A stretch of DNA of 64,000 bases from Chitinophagaceae bacterium (GTDB lineage Bacteria > Bacteroidota > Bacteroidia > Chitinophagales > Chitinophagaceae), in the NCBI GenBank assembly GCA_947446645.1, contig CANFHA010000002.1, positions 124,001-188,000 on the forward strand, written 5' to 3'. Position numbers and translations under genes: made by a program. Positions 18,502-27,420 of this stretch are shown here, piece after piece (the first letter of the stretch is position 1; each line of letters opens with the position of its first letter). The notes beneath the pieces are model-generated. The model saw only the letters and a list, made by a program, of their open reading frames with translations. It was not told the origin of the DNA and searched no databases.

Positions 18502-18532
18502 GCCCCGGTTCTTTTGGAGCCGGGGCTTTTTT
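18502..18532 (+). terminator. rho-independent terminator after yebC
   Basis: A GC-rich stem GCCCCGG/CCGGGGC (18502-18508 with 18520-18526) with a loop of about 11 bases is followed by TTTTTTG. It lies about 80 bases downstream of the yebC stop. Confidence 0.85.
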
Positions 18533-18869
18533 GTGTTTTTCTTCGGTTCCACTTCGCCCTCATTTCGACTTGATTTAGATCGAACTGGCACAGAATCATT
18601 AACGGCTAATAGTTCGCTTGCGTTGCTGGTTTTCTCGGGTTGATTTCTTATTATTGCGATGGTTTTTTCTGGGTGCAGAAAGGTATATTGATTTGATAGT
18701 CAGACTAATGTGTAAGGTGCCGATCGGTAGTCGGAAAATCAGTCCGACGAGGACTATTCTTTTTAATCCACCCGGGCACAATAGAAAGAATTGATAATTT
18801 ATTCACAATCAGCGATAAGAAATTAAACTAAATTCGGCACTATAATACGTAGGCCAAGCAAAATTAGCG
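18533..18869. other. intergenic region before the PAS kinase gene
   Basis: About 340 bases without a convincing gene on either strand. I found no clear TAnnTTTG box close to the kinase start and no repeat. Confidence 0.5.
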
Positions 18870-21275
18870 ATGCTGAAAGAACTAGTGCGCCATCCGGAAA
18901 TAACATTTCAACTGATCGGTAAGTCTGTGCCGAATGCAGTCATTCTACTCGATAGATCGGGTAATATTATTTTTATAAATGACAAGGCCGAAGAATTGTT
19001 TGGATACAGTATTGAGGAGTTGACCGACCGAAAAATAGAAGTGATACTATCTCCGGGCTACCGCGAAAGAAATCCACAATACAAAAATGTCTTTCTTCCA
19101 ACGCCGCAGCTGATTGATTCTGTTAAAGCGAGGGAGGTTACTGCCCAGCGAAAAAGTGGTGCGGAATTTCCTGCTGAAATAACGTTAAATCAAATAGAAG
19201 TGACCAACGGCATAATAGTGCTTGCCGCAATTACCGATATTACTGAGCGAAAGGTGCAGGAGGAAAAAATGATGAAATCCAACCGGATTTTTGCCTTCGT
19301 AAGTGCCATTAATCAGACAATAATGCACGTTAGGGATGCGCAGACGCTTTACAATGAGGCTTGCCGGATAGGTGTGCATATCGGTAAGTACTCACTGGCG
19401 TATATAGGGATAGCAAACAGCGAAAGCAAAAAAATAGGCATTGTGGCGCAGTGCGCAGCTGGTTCGGAAGATTCTGAAGTAATAGGTTCTTTTGCGCATA
19501 ATGAAATGGCAGCGGTGCAGAACGTAATGGAAAGCGGCTGCCAATATATTACCAATGACCTTGATAGTGAGCCTGATGGTGTGGAAAAGCAATATGCCCT
19601 CGCGCAGGGATTTAATTCTGCTATTATATTGCCCATAAAAAAATCAGGTGACACTATTGGCATCTATTGCCTTTTTTCCAGACAGAAGAATTTATTTGAC
19701 CAGCAGGAGATAGACGTATTGGATGAAATAGCTGGGGACCTATGTTTTGCTCTTGAGAATTTTGAAAAAGAAGCATTGCGGGAGGAGGTAGAGAAAAAAA
19801 TACGACATGGCAAATTGAGAGTAGGGCGGGCGCAGTCGATAGCTCATATAGGTAGTTGGGAGCAGGACCTTGAAACAGGTATGCTGGCTTGGTCTGAAGA
19901 GACCTGCCGGATATTCGGTTTGTTGCCTGGAGGCGAAGCCCAGTCACAGGAGTCGTGGTTGTCTTATATTCATCCGGATGATATCCTGACGGTGACAGAA
20001 GCGTTACGGAATGGCATGAAGCGTTTAAGCAGCTATTCGTACCAGTACAGGATAATCAGACCGGACAAAGCAGTGCGATATCTTTTTTCTGAAGCTTATT
20101 TTGATCTAAGTAAAGATGGCACCCCGGAAAGCCTCTACGGCGTAATTCATGATATTACAGAATCTAAAAAAGCCGAGGAAGCTCTGGCACAATCTGAGGC
20201 AAACCTGCGCCTGATAATGGACCTGATGCCGCAGTCCATTTTTGTCAAGGACTATAATGGTAAATATATATTTGTTAATAATTATTTTGCCGAGTTTTAC
20301 GGAGTTACCCAGAATGAGATCGTCAATAAATCGGAACGGGAGATACAGGAAGTAAAAAGCGATTCAGATTTCTACCTGAAACAGGACCAGGAAGTGATTT
20401 CATCGGGCAAAACGAAAACGATACCTGAACATTCTTATACAGACCGCCATGGCAATGCGCGGTTGTTTCATACCGTAAAAGTTCCATTTACAATAGCTGG
20501 TACAAACGAAAAGGCGGTACTTGGAATTACTACCGACGTAACTGCACAAAAGCAGGCAGAAGAAGAACGAACAAAAATGATTGCTGACCTCGTGCAGCGG
20601 AACAAAGACCTGGAACAATTCTCCTACATAGTATCACACAATCTAAGAGCTCCGGTGGCCAACATACTTGGCCTGGTAAATATAATGCAGACTATAGGCC
20701 TGGACAAAAATGAAGAGAACTTAGCAGCCGACTACCTTACCACTGCAGCCAAAAACCTGGATAGCGTAATCACTGATATAAATCATATACTGGAGCTAAA
20801 ACATAAAGTAAGCAAGAATCGGGAGTTGGTTCGGTTCCCAGACTTGCTGGAAGAAATAAAGGTGAGCATAGAAAACATGATCAAGGACCAGGCAGTAGAG
20901 ATCATTAGTGATTTTTCCTGCGTGGAAGAGATGCTGACCATCAAAAGCTATCTTTACAGTATATTCTTCAACCTGATCTCAAATAGTATAAAGTACCGCA
21001 GACCTGGAGTGCAGCCCGTGATTGACATTACCAGCAGCAGTGATCAAAATAAGTTGCTATTAGTGTTTAAAGATAATGGGCTGGGGATAGATCTTAAAAA
21101 AGAAAGCAGTGTGGTGTTTGGTTTATATAAACGATTTCACAATCATGTGGAAGGCAAAGGGATTGGCCTCTATATGGTAAAGACACAGGTGGAAACCCTG
21201 GGCGGAAAAATAACAATAGCCAGCGAAGTGAACACGGGCACTGAATTTAGAATAGAATTTCTTATACAGAACTAA
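18870..21275 (+). CDS. multi-PAS/GAF sensor histidine kinase
   Basis: This 801-residue cytoplasmic sensor kinase has no membrane helix. A PAS domain (about 10-125, ending AAITDITERK) is followed by a GAF-like domain (about 140-300), a PAS_3-type domain (about 325-430, ending GVIHDITESKKAEE) and a third PAS domain (about 435-560, ending GITTDVTAQKQAEEE). The phosphoacceptor histidine is in FSYIVSHNLRAPVANILG. The ATPase domain shows the N box NLISNSIKYRR, DNGLGIDL and the G2 motif GKGIGLYMVKTQVETLGG. No response regulator is adjacent. Its kinase core closely resembles the kinase at 61249-62520, so both could share partners. Confidence 0.92.
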   Translation: MLKELVRHPEITFQLIGKSVPNAVILLDRSGNIIFINDKAEELFGYSIEELTDRKIEVILSPGYRERNPQYKNVFLPTPQLIDSVKAREVTAQRKSGAEFPAEITLNQIEVTNGIIVLAAITDITERKVQEEKMMKSNRIFAFVSAINQTIMHVRDAQTLYNEACRIGVHIGKYSLAYIGIANSESKKIGIVAQCAAGSEDSEVIGSFAHNEMAAVQNVMESGCQYITNDLDSEPDGVEKQYALAQGFNSAIILPIKKSGDTIGIYCLFSRQKNLFDQQEIDVLDEIAGDLCFALENFEKEALREEVEKKIRHGKLRVGRAQSIAHIGSWEQDLETGMLAWSEETCRIFGLLPGGEAQSQESWLSYIHPDDILTVTEALRNGMKRLSSYSYQYRIIRPDKAVRYLFSEAYFDLSKDGTPESLYGVIHDITESKKAEEALAQSEANLRLIMDLMPQSIFVKDYNGKYIFVNNYFAEFYGVTQNEIVNKSEREIQEVKSDSDFYLKQDQEVISSGKTKTIPEHSYTDRHGNARLFHTVKVPFTIAGTNEKAVLGITTDVTAQKQAEEERTKMIADLVQRNKDLEQFSYIVSHNLRAPVANILGLVNIMQTIGLDKNEENLAADYLTTAAKNLDSVITDINHILELKHKVSKNRELVRFPDLLEEIKVSIENMIKDQAVEIISDFSCVEEMLTIKSYLYSIFFNLISNSIKYRRPGVQPVIDITSSSDQNKLLLVFKDNGLGIDLKKESSVVFGLYKRFHNHVEGKGIGLYMVKTQVETLGGKITIASEVNTGTEFRIEFLIQN

Positions 21276-21308
21276 AGAAAAAACTGACTCCGATATAAAT
21301 ACCGGGGA

Positions 21309-22112
21309 TCAGGGTTTATAATAATTCAGGGCACCAGGCATCAGATCTTTGATATGCTGAATGCGTTGCTCGTCGCTAGGGTGTGTGCTGAGGAATACGG
21401 GTGGTTTGTCACCGCCCTGAGCCTGCATACGCTGCCAGAAAGTTATAGCTGTGTTAGGGTTGTAACCGGCTGTGGCCATAAAATAAAGCCCCATTTCATC
21501 AGCCTCGCTTTCCTGCTTACGTGAGAACGCCAATGTGCCAAGTGTACTGCTGATGCCATAAGCGGCATTAAACAGTTGCTGGGTTTCAGCCGGTTTTGAG
21601 GATAATAATACCGATAGCGCTTCTCCTCCATACTGAAGTAATAGTTGCTCACTCATACGCTCATTACCGTGTTTCAGAACAGCATGAGCTATCTCATGCC
21701 CCATTACTACTGCAAGGTCTGAATCAGTGACAGCAAGCGGCACTATGCCGCTATACACCACTATTTTACCGCCGGGCAGGCACCATGCGTTTACTTCACT
21801 GTTATTCACCAGGTTAAACTCCCACAGGTAATTATTGACGAGGTTTGACTGTCCTTTGTCTGCCAGGTATTGCTGTACCGCTGCGGTGAGTCTTGTACCT
21901 ACTCTTTTTACCATGTCAGCGGCCGGTGTGCCGGTGATAGGTGGGTTGGTGGTGATAAACTCATTGTATTGCTGACTGGATAGCGAAAGCACTGTTGCAT
22001 CATCTACGAGATTTAGCGTATTGCGGCCGTTGGCGTTTTTATGACATGAGTACAATGTGATAACAACGGCCAGCAGGCCCAGGATGCTTAAAATTCGATA
22101 TGACGTTTTCAT
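21309..22112 (-). CDS. M48-family metalloprotease lipoprotein
   Basis: This 267-residue protein is a membrane-anchored zinc protease of the M48/Oma1-like type, with relatives in quality control of envelope proteins. The zinc motif HEIAH is at residues 139-143 in VVMGHEIAHAVLKHGNERM, and the third ligand glutamate is in KQESEADEMGLYFM. A signal sequence ends with the lipobox LYSC. The ending FLSTHPSDEQRIQHIKDLMP is typical of the family. I chose the ATG at 22112 (MKTSYRILS), which begins a proper signal peptide, over an earlier in-frame ATG. It faces the PAS kinase gene tail to tail. Confidence 0.9.
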   Translation of the reverse strand: MKTSYRILSILGLLAVVITLYSCHKNANGRNTLNLVDDATVLSLSSQQYNEFITTNPPITGTPAADMVKRVGTRLTAAVQQYLADKGQSNLVNNYLWEFNLVNNSEVNAWCLPGGKIVVYSGIVPLAVTDSDLAVVMGHEIAHAVLKHGNERMSEQLLLQYGGEALSVLLSSKPAETQQLFNAAYGISSTLGTLAFSRKQESEADEMGLYFMATAGYNPNTAITFWQRMQAQGGDKPPVFLSTHPSDEQRIQHIKDLMPGALNYYKP

Positions 22113-22216
22113 AATTTCATTATTAATTATGAGGATGTATAGCAAAATCATACCGATGATTGTTGGGGAGCGGCTGGGGTATTATCTCTACGCCACGATT
22201 CCAGGTGCCACTTTCC

Positions 22217-22645
22217 TTACTGCTGGCATTTAAAAACGTACGCCGCTTTCCTCAGTGAGCTGTCGCGCCCATTTATATTTACGTGAATGGCATCGATAAA
22301 TATTGTTGTTTTGCGGGCCCGCTCAAGTTTGTTTATCATATTTTTAGCGGTCACATCCAGCCCGGATCCGGTAATAGTGTGCGGCCCTAGAAATTCGCCT
22401 CCTTCAGGTAATATTGCAAACGCAAACGTAGTAACCTTGCAATGAGGTAGGGTGCACAGTAATTCTGGTTTTGCCATCAATTTAGATCGACTGATATGCA
22501 TAGATGAGTCCACATCACCAAAACGCACTATTGACGTTTTTTTTGCGTTCTTACTTTGTGCAAAAGCGGTTGAGGAAGGGCATGTGATGCAAGAGATGAT
22601 AGTTAGATAGACGAGCGTTTTAATTGCCAAATGATGCAGATTCAT
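22217..22645 (-). CDS. exported protein with GldM C-terminal-like domain
   Basis: This 142-residue protein begins with a signal peptide ending near STAFAQ. The mature part, about 110 residues, looks like a single C-terminal-type domain of GldM, the periplasmic ring protein of the T9SS/gliding motor: the strands in CKVTTFAFAILPEGGEF, then MINKLERARKTTIFIDAIHVNINGRDSSLRK in pieces. GldM itself is over 500 residues and has a membrane helix, so this is not GldM. It could be a stand-alone paralogue of the domain; function unknown. The resemblance is from pattern memory and moderate. It sits between the M48 protease and another small envelope protein. Confidence 0.6.
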   Translation of the reverse strand: MNLHHLAIKTLVYLTIISCITCPSSTAFAQSKNAKKTSIVRFGDVDSSMHISRSKLMAKPELLCTLPHCKVTTFAFAILPEGGEFLGPHTITGSGLDVTAKNMINKLERARKTTIFIDAIHVNINGRDSSLRKAAYVFKCQQ

Positions 22646-22717
22646 AGTGCTATATTTTTTATGGATAGGAATATATAATGCTGAGTCTGGTATTGAAAAT
22701 ATTCAAATCATTCCTTC

Positions 22718-23086
22718 TCACTGCTTTGCCAGGTGCATCTGGTAGCCATCACTTTTAGCCATTGTGAGGATGCCGCCATTATTCTGATGCACAAAAAGCA
22801 CGGTGCCGCCGGTTATTTTAGTGGTGTGTATGCTGCGCACGCCAATGGCGCCAATGGAGTCTGCTATAGCTTGTTTTACCGCGTCTGGCGCGTCGTTGAA
22901 GCGGGAATTGATAACCTGTATCTGCAGAATTTCACTGTTGGCTATCTTGATGCCTGTATTCTTAAACTGGAACTGGCTGTCAAGTATGTGGTTTAGCGCC
23001 CGCATTTCCTTCATTTCGGCCACCATGTGTTTACAGGAGCAGAAAGACAGGCTTAACGGCAATAAAATAAACAGGGCTCTTTTCAT
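22718..23086 (-). CDS. small lipoprotein of unknown function
   Basis: This protein of about 122 residues starts MKRALFILLPLSLSFCSC, a lipoprotein signal with a cysteine-containing lipobox. I chose the ATG at 23086 over an in-frame ATG 39 bases upstream because it begins the signal peptide directly. The mature part includes EMKEMRALNHILDSQF and a strand-rich end (GGTVLFVHQNNGGILTMAKSDGYQM). I do not recognise a family. It is on the same strand as the GldM-like and M48 genes and may share their envelope setting. Confidence 0.65.
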   Translation of the reverse strand: MKRALFILLPLSLSFCSCKHMVAEMKEMRALNHILDSQFQFKNTGIKIANSEILQIQVINSRFNDAPDAVKQAIADSIGAIGVRSIHTTKITGGTVLFVHQNNGGILTMAKSDGYQMHLAKQ

Positions 23087-23231
23087 GGCTACCGGATTGT
23101 GCACGAAAGGTAAAACTATTTTCACGTAGTGTGTAATGATTCAGGGTTGAATTTAAGTAGCGGTAAGGTCTTGCAGACATGATAGCAGATGCGGGAGTAA
23201 TCCTCTCGCTTTTTTATCGTAGGTTTAGCCC

Positions 23232-23987
23232 ATGAAATCTGCAAGACCGTCATTGCCATTGCTTGTGGGCCGTAAACCCGTGCTGGAAGCGCTGGAGCAA
23301 GGCGTGACTATTGAAAAAATATTTTTACTGCGCACAGCCACCGGCGAGGATATAAACCGCATAAAGCAGCGTGCGCGGGAATATAATATTCCAATGAGCC
23401 AAGTGCCGGTAGAGAAGCTGGACTTTATGACCAAGGTGCAGCACCAGGGGGTAGTAGCGTGGACATCACTGCTACAATATACAGATCTGCAGGCAGCTAT
23501 ATCCTACGTAGTGGAAAAAGGAGATACGCCTTTATTCTTAATGCTGGATGGGGTGACCGATGTGCGCAATGTAGGCGCTATAGCCCGCAGTGCGCTCTGC
23601 TGTGGTGCACAGGGGGTTATTTTGCCAACTTCGCACGCTGCATCACTCACAGAAGACGCGGTGAAAACTTCGGCAGGGGCACTGAGAAAAATATTGTTAT
23701 GCCGCACGCCATCTGTGCAACAGGCAATGGATGTGCTGAGGCTGAACGGGATTCAGGTTTTGGGCACACAAATGAAGGGTAGTGTGCCGGTGTATGAGAG
23801 TGACCTGACTATACCATCTGCCATAGTAATGGGAGGTGAGGATACAGGGATAAGTAAGGATGTGCTGAAGCGCGCAGACCAACTTATAAGAATACCCATG
23901 GTTACCAGCTTTGATTCTCTGAACGTATCTGTGGCCGCAGGTATGATACTGTACGAAGCGTGCCGCCAACGATTGCTGGCTAAATAA
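23232..23987 (+). CDS. rlmB: 23S rRNA (G2251-2'-O)-methyltransferase RlmB
   Basis: This 251-residue SPOUT (TrmH) enzyme 2'-O-methylates guanosine 2251 of 23S rRNA. An N-terminal substrate-binding domain starts LVGRKPVLEALEQG. The knotted SAM domain has LDGVTDVRNVGAIARSALCCG, LTEDAVKTSAGAL, IVMGGEDTGISKDVLKRADQLIRIPM and SLNVSVAAGMILYEA, the conserved motifs of the family. Length is normal. RlmB is preferred over TrmH by these features and by the bacterial housekeeping setting, but other TrmH-family RNA methyltransferases cannot be fully excluded. Confidence 0.88.
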   Translation: MKSARPSLPLLVGRKPVLEALEQGVTIEKIFLLRTATGEDINRIKQRAREYNIPMSQVPVEKLDFMTKVQHQGVVAWTSLLQYTDLQAAISYVVEKGDTPLFLMLDGVTDVRNVGAIARSALCCGAQGVILPTSHAASLTEDAVKTSAGALRKILLCRTPSVQQAMDVLRLNGIQVLGTQMKGSVPVYESDLTIPSAIVMGGEDTGISKDVLKRADQLIRIPMVTSFDSLNVSVAAGMILYEACRQRLLAK

Positions 23988-24085
23988 TGTCGTCTAAAGT
24001 TAACGTGTTAGTGGCAGTAAAGTATTGTTAAATGGGCTTGCATGGTGCGATAATTATGCATTTCGAGAGGATTTTATACGGTAGC

Positions 24086-24093
24086 TAAATTTG
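24086..24093 (+). promoter_or_regulatory. -7 element before the M15 peptidase gene
   Basis: TAAATTTG is an exact TAnnTTTG match, seven bases before the ATG at 24101. No good -33 box was found at the expected spacing. Confidence 0.45.
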
Positions 24094-24100
24094 TGGATGT

Positions 24101-24574
24101 ATGTATGATGGGGCGAGTAATTTGAAACTACCACCGGCATTTTCGGGTCCGGGACAACTGGTGTTATTTACACGGTATGGCGATCCTCGAGCTACCGGGT
24201 GGGAACAAAAGTGGCTAACACTTTGGCATGTAGAGCAGTTGCATCCATGGTTTCCTCAAAAACAGGTAAGAATTCACAAGCATTTCTGGCCTTTATTGCA
24301 ATCAGCATTTCTGGAATTGGAAAAGTTACGCCTGCACCAGGAAATTATTAGCTTTGACGGTTGTCATGATCAGAGTACGCTGCATGAAAGCCCTGTACTT
24401 TCGGTTCATAGCTGGGGGGCGGCTATAGACCTGAATGCCCGTGATAACCCGAGCGGCACTACCGGGGGCTGGAGTACAGAGTTTATAACGGTGATGGAGC
24501 GAAACGGCATCTGTTGCGGCCAGTGCTGGACGGGCAATAAACAGCCCATGCACTTTGCCATGGTAAATGGGTAG
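24101..24574 (+). CDS. M15-family peptidase domain protein
   Basis: This 157-residue protein matches the D-alanyl-D-alanine carboxypeptidase M15 fold (VanY/endolysin type). The zinc site appears as the first histidine and aspartate in SVHSWGAAIDLNARDNP and the last histidine in QPMHFAMV near the end. An earlier basic motif HPWFPQKQVRIHKHFWPLLQ precedes the domain. Such enzymes cut peptidoglycan stem peptides. No signal peptide is visible, so it may act in the cytoplasm, be released by lysis like a phage endolysin, or be secreted by another route. Neighbours give no phage context. Confidence 0.78.
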   Translation: MYDGASNLKLPPAFSGPGQLVLFTRYGDPRATGWEQKWLTLWHVEQLHPWFPQKQVRIHKHFWPLLQSAFLELEKLRLHQEIISFDGCHDQSTLHESPVLSVHSWGAAIDLNARDNPSGTTGGWSTEFITVMERNGICCGQCWTGNKQPMHFAMVNG

Positions 24575-24699
24575 TTGCGGTTTACTGTTCTCAGTTGGTG
24601 TTTTTCGGTTTATAGCTTTCAGTTTAATGGTTCTAATAAGATTCCAATTTCTAATTCCAACGTAACGGAGTATCTTCGGTAGCACAAATCAACACAGCT

Positions 24700-25527
24700 A
24701 TGCTATTCAGGGGAAAAACAGCGTTTATTACCGGTGCTAGCCGGGGAATAGGCGAGGCTATTGCAATACGCCTTGCAAAAGAAGGTGCAAACATTGTGGT
24801 AGTAGCAAAATCTACAAAAGAAGATCCCCGACTGGGCGGAACTATACACTCAACTGTTGAAAAAGTGAATGCGGCCGGTGGCAAAGGACTTGCCGTGCAA
24901 TGCGATATACGCGATGAAGAACAGGTGCTGGCTGCGGTACAGCAGGCCGTAACCATCTTTGGCGGTATTGATATGCTGGTGAACAATGCATCGGCCATAT
25001 CGCTAAGCACTACTGAGGAAACAGAAATGAAGCGTTTTGACCTGATGCATGATATTAATGTACGGGGCACTTATGTGGTAACCAAGCATTGCGTTCCTTT
25101 TTTGAAAAAATCAACCAACGGACATATACTTACTATGTCTCCCCCTATAGACCTGGACCCTCGCTGGATGGAACCTTATGTGGCTTACACCATAAGCAAG
25201 TATAACATGAGTATGATGACGCTCGGCTGGGCGCTGGAGTTTAAAAAATATGGCATTGCCGCAAATTCGCTATGGCCGGTGACTACTATAGCTACGGCGG
25301 CTGTAAAGAACCTGCTGGGCGGTGATTACCTGATGGACAGGAGTCGTAAGCCGGAGATACTTGCAGATTGCGCTGCGTATATTCTGCAACAATCATCTAA
25401 AGAATGTACCGGCCATTTATTTCTTGATGAGGATGTACTGAAGGCCGAGGGGATAACTGATCTTGACCAGTATGCCATGAAGCCGGGCGGGCCACTGCAA
25501 CGCGATCTTTATGTAGCACAGGGGTAA
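24700..25527 (+). CDS. SDR-family oxidoreductase (HSDL2-like)
   Basis: This 275-residue short-chain dehydrogenase has the cofactor motif TGASRGIGEAIA near residue 10 and NNASAISLS in the middle. The catalytic pair is in YVAYTISKYNMSMM (Tyr-x-x-x-Lys). The segments RLAKEGANIVVVAKST, LGGTIHSTVEKV and SLWPVTTIATAAV resemble hydroxysteroid dehydrogenase-like protein 2 and its bacterial relatives, often involved in fatty-acyl or steroid metabolism. The true substrate is unknown. It stands upstream of an ABC transporter pair with a gap of about 70 bases on the same strand. Confidence 0.85.
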   Translation: MLFRGKTAFITGASRGIGEAIAIRLAKEGANIVVVAKSTKEDPRLGGTIHSTVEKVNAAGGKGLAVQCDIRDEEQVLAAVQQAVTIFGGIDMLVNNASAISLSTTEETEMKRFDLMHDINVRGTYVVTKHCVPFLKKSTNGHILTMSPPIDLDPRWMEPYVAYTISKYNMSMMTLGWALEFKKYGIAANSLWPVTTIATAAVKNLLGGDYLMDRSRKPEILADCAAYILQQSSKECTGHLFLDEDVLKAEGITDLDQYAMKPGGPLQRDLYVAQG

Positions 25528-25594
25528 TTAGTCAGAGTTGCGATCGTCCTGAAAATCTATTTGCAAACCATTACATTTACTTAAACTTATCTTC

Positions 25595-26497
25595 TTGACT
25601 TCCGTTCTTTCCATTCAAAATATTTCAAAATCATACGGCCCTATAGCAGCGCTTAAGGGCGTATCGTTTGATGTGCCTGAAGGCAGTGTGTTTGGCGTGC
25701 TGGGCCCCAATGGCAGTGGCAAGACTACGCTGCTGGGCATAATACTCGATGTGCTGCTTGCCAAAGGTGGCACTTTCAGCTGGTTTGGCGGTATGCCTCA
25801 CGACCAGGCGCGGAAGGAAATCGGCTCTCTGCTGGAGACGCCGAATTTTTATCATTATCTATCTGCTTATAACAACCTGGAGATCACTGCCGCACTGAGA
25901 GGGAAGGGAGAAGACGACCGGATACGGGTGCTAAAGCAAGTGGGACTTTTTGAACGAAAAGATTCTAAGTTTCAGACATTCTCTCTGGGTATGAAGCAGC
26001 GGCTGGCCATTGGTGCTGCCCTGCTGGGCCGGCCAAAAGTGCTGGTGCTCGATGAGCCAACGAACGGACTTGACCCAGCCGGGATAGCAGAAATAAGGGA
26101 GCTGATACGCAGCCTGAACAGAGAGGGCATAACGATAATTATAGCCAGCCACCTGCTGGATGAAATAGAAAAGGTATGCACGCACGTGGCCATACTGAAA
26201 AGAGGAGACCTGTTGCTGAGCGGCCATGTAGATGAGGTGCTGGTGAGCGAAGACCAGGTGGAGGTAAGGGCAGCAGATATGAACTTGCTACAGGAGGTGT
26301 TAAAAGGTTTGGCCGGAGTGAAAAAAGTAAGATTGGCAGAGCAGACGCTACAGCTATCCTGCGATGAGTATACCGGCACCTCGCAAGTGAACGAATATTG
26401 CATAAGCAAGGGGATCATATTATCTCACTTGCTCCTCAGAAAAAAGAGCCTTGAAACTAAGTTTATGGAGCTTACAAACGAACAGAAACCAGCATGA
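25595..26497 (+). CDS. ABC transporter ATP-binding protein
   Basis: This 300-residue ATPase powers an ABC transporter with the permease encoded next. The Walker A motif is GPNGSGKTTLL, the signature is FSLGMKQRLAIGAALLG, and Walker B with the catalytic glutamate is VLVLDEPTNGLDPAG. The switch histidine is in IIIASHLLDEIEK. The C-terminal extension after about residue 215 is typical of exporters of the gliding/natA/bcrA kind. The start codon is TTG at 25595, giving MTSVLSIQNISKSYG. It overlaps the permease gene by four bases. Confidence 0.92.
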   Translation: MTSVLSIQNISKSYGPIAALKGVSFDVPEGSVFGVLGPNGSGKTTLLGIILDVLLAKGGTFSWFGGMPHDQARKEIGSLLETPNFYHYLSAYNNLEITAALRGKGEDDRIRVLKQVGLFERKDSKFQTFSLGMKQRLAIGAALLGRPKVLVLDEPTNGLDPAGIAEIRELIRSLNREGITIIIASHLLDEIEKVCTHVAILKRGDLLLSGHVDEVLVSEDQVEVRAADMNLLQEVLKGLAGVKKVRLAEQTLQLSCDEYTGTSQVNEYCISKGIILSHLLLRKKSLETKFMELTNEQKPA

Positions 26498-27297
26498 TAG
26501 ATCTACTGGCCATAGAATGGCTTAAAATAAAGCGTTACCGTACATTCTGGATACTTGCTGCCCTGTTTATGTTGTTGTTGCCGCTCTGGATATATGGAGT
26601 GTCTACTGGCTTTATTAGCCCGGGCGGAGGCAAAAAGGGAGGTAACATAAATCCGTTTGCCACAGGCTATAAATTTCCCGAGGTGTGGGCCAGTGTATGC
26701 TATTGGGCCAGTGTAATGATCATGTTCATTTCCATACTTGTGATCATTCTTACCACTAACGAATACGGATACCGGACGAACAGGCAGAATGTGCTGGATG
26801 GATGGAACAGGATGCAGTTCTATCATGCCAAAGTGTTGCTGGTATTGGTTCTGAGCATAATAACGACCGCCTATATTTTCGTGGTAGGGGCTGTTTTCGG
26901 GCGAATAAATTCCGGCTCGTTCACAGACTTGTTTCATCACCTGCGAGATGTGGCTTACTTTTTTGTTCTTTCGCTGGATTATTTAGGCTTTGCGCTATTT
27001 ATAGCTATATGGATACGCAGGAGCGGGTTGGCTATTGGTCTGTTTTTGCTTTATTCCATGTTCATAGAGACGATAGGTAAGGCTCTAATCAATCATTATG
27101 CAAACAAACCCTACGGAAATTTTCTCATGCTCCAGTCAAGCGATGAATTGCTTCCTTTTCCGCTACAGCAGATGGCAAAGACGATGATGGGCATAAACCA
27201 GGATTTTTCGCTGAACATATACCTGGCTGTAACCATTGGCTGGTGCGCACTTTACTACGTTTTAGGCCGTTTATTACTGCTACGGAAAGACTGGTAA
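26494..27297 (+). CDS. ABC transporter permease
   Basis: This 267-residue membrane protein has six or so helices, the first in YRTFWILAALFMLLLPLWIYG and the last near the C-terminus, with a short basic tail. The layout fits ABC-2-type permeases. It starts at an ATGA overlapping the ATPase stop, so the two proteins are translated together and form one transporter. The segment NEYGYRTNRQNVLDGW matches ABC-2 permeases of Bacteroidota. Transported substance unknown. Confidence 0.85.
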   Translation: MIDLLAIEWLKIKRYRTFWILAALFMLLLPLWIYGVSTGFISPGGGKKGGNINPFATGYKFPEVWASVCYWASVMIMFISILVIILTTNEYGYRTNRQNVLDGWNRMQFYHAKVLLVLVLSIITTAYIFVVGAVFGRINSGSFTDLFHHLRDVAYFFVLSLDYLGFALFIAIWIRRSGLAIGLFLLYSMFIETIGKALINHYANKPYGNFLMLQSSDELLPFPLQQMAKTMMGINQDFSLNIYLAVTIGWCALYYVLGRLLLLRKDW

Positions 27298-27388
27298 ACG
27301 GCTTTAAAAAACAGAAACTATAATGTTTCTTTTTCTATGCTACGTACCTGTAATCCACGTTTTAACACATATCCTTTAGTGATTACTA

Positions 27389-27417
27389 TTGTTTTTTCTG
27401 AATGTTCCTTAAATTTG
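27389..27417 (+). promoter_or_regulatory. desaturase promoter, leaderless spacing
   Basis: TTG (27389-27391), an 18-base spacer and TAAATTTG (27410-27417) form a near-consensus Bacteroidota promoter. The -7 box ends three bases before the desaturase ATG, so +1 would fall on or very near the start codon. Confidence 0.6.
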
Positions 27418-27420
27418 TAA

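Noticed and set aside
18599-18781. Minus-strand frame of 60 codons after yebC
   Set aside because: Basic low-complexity composition and no start context; most likely chance in an intergenic region.
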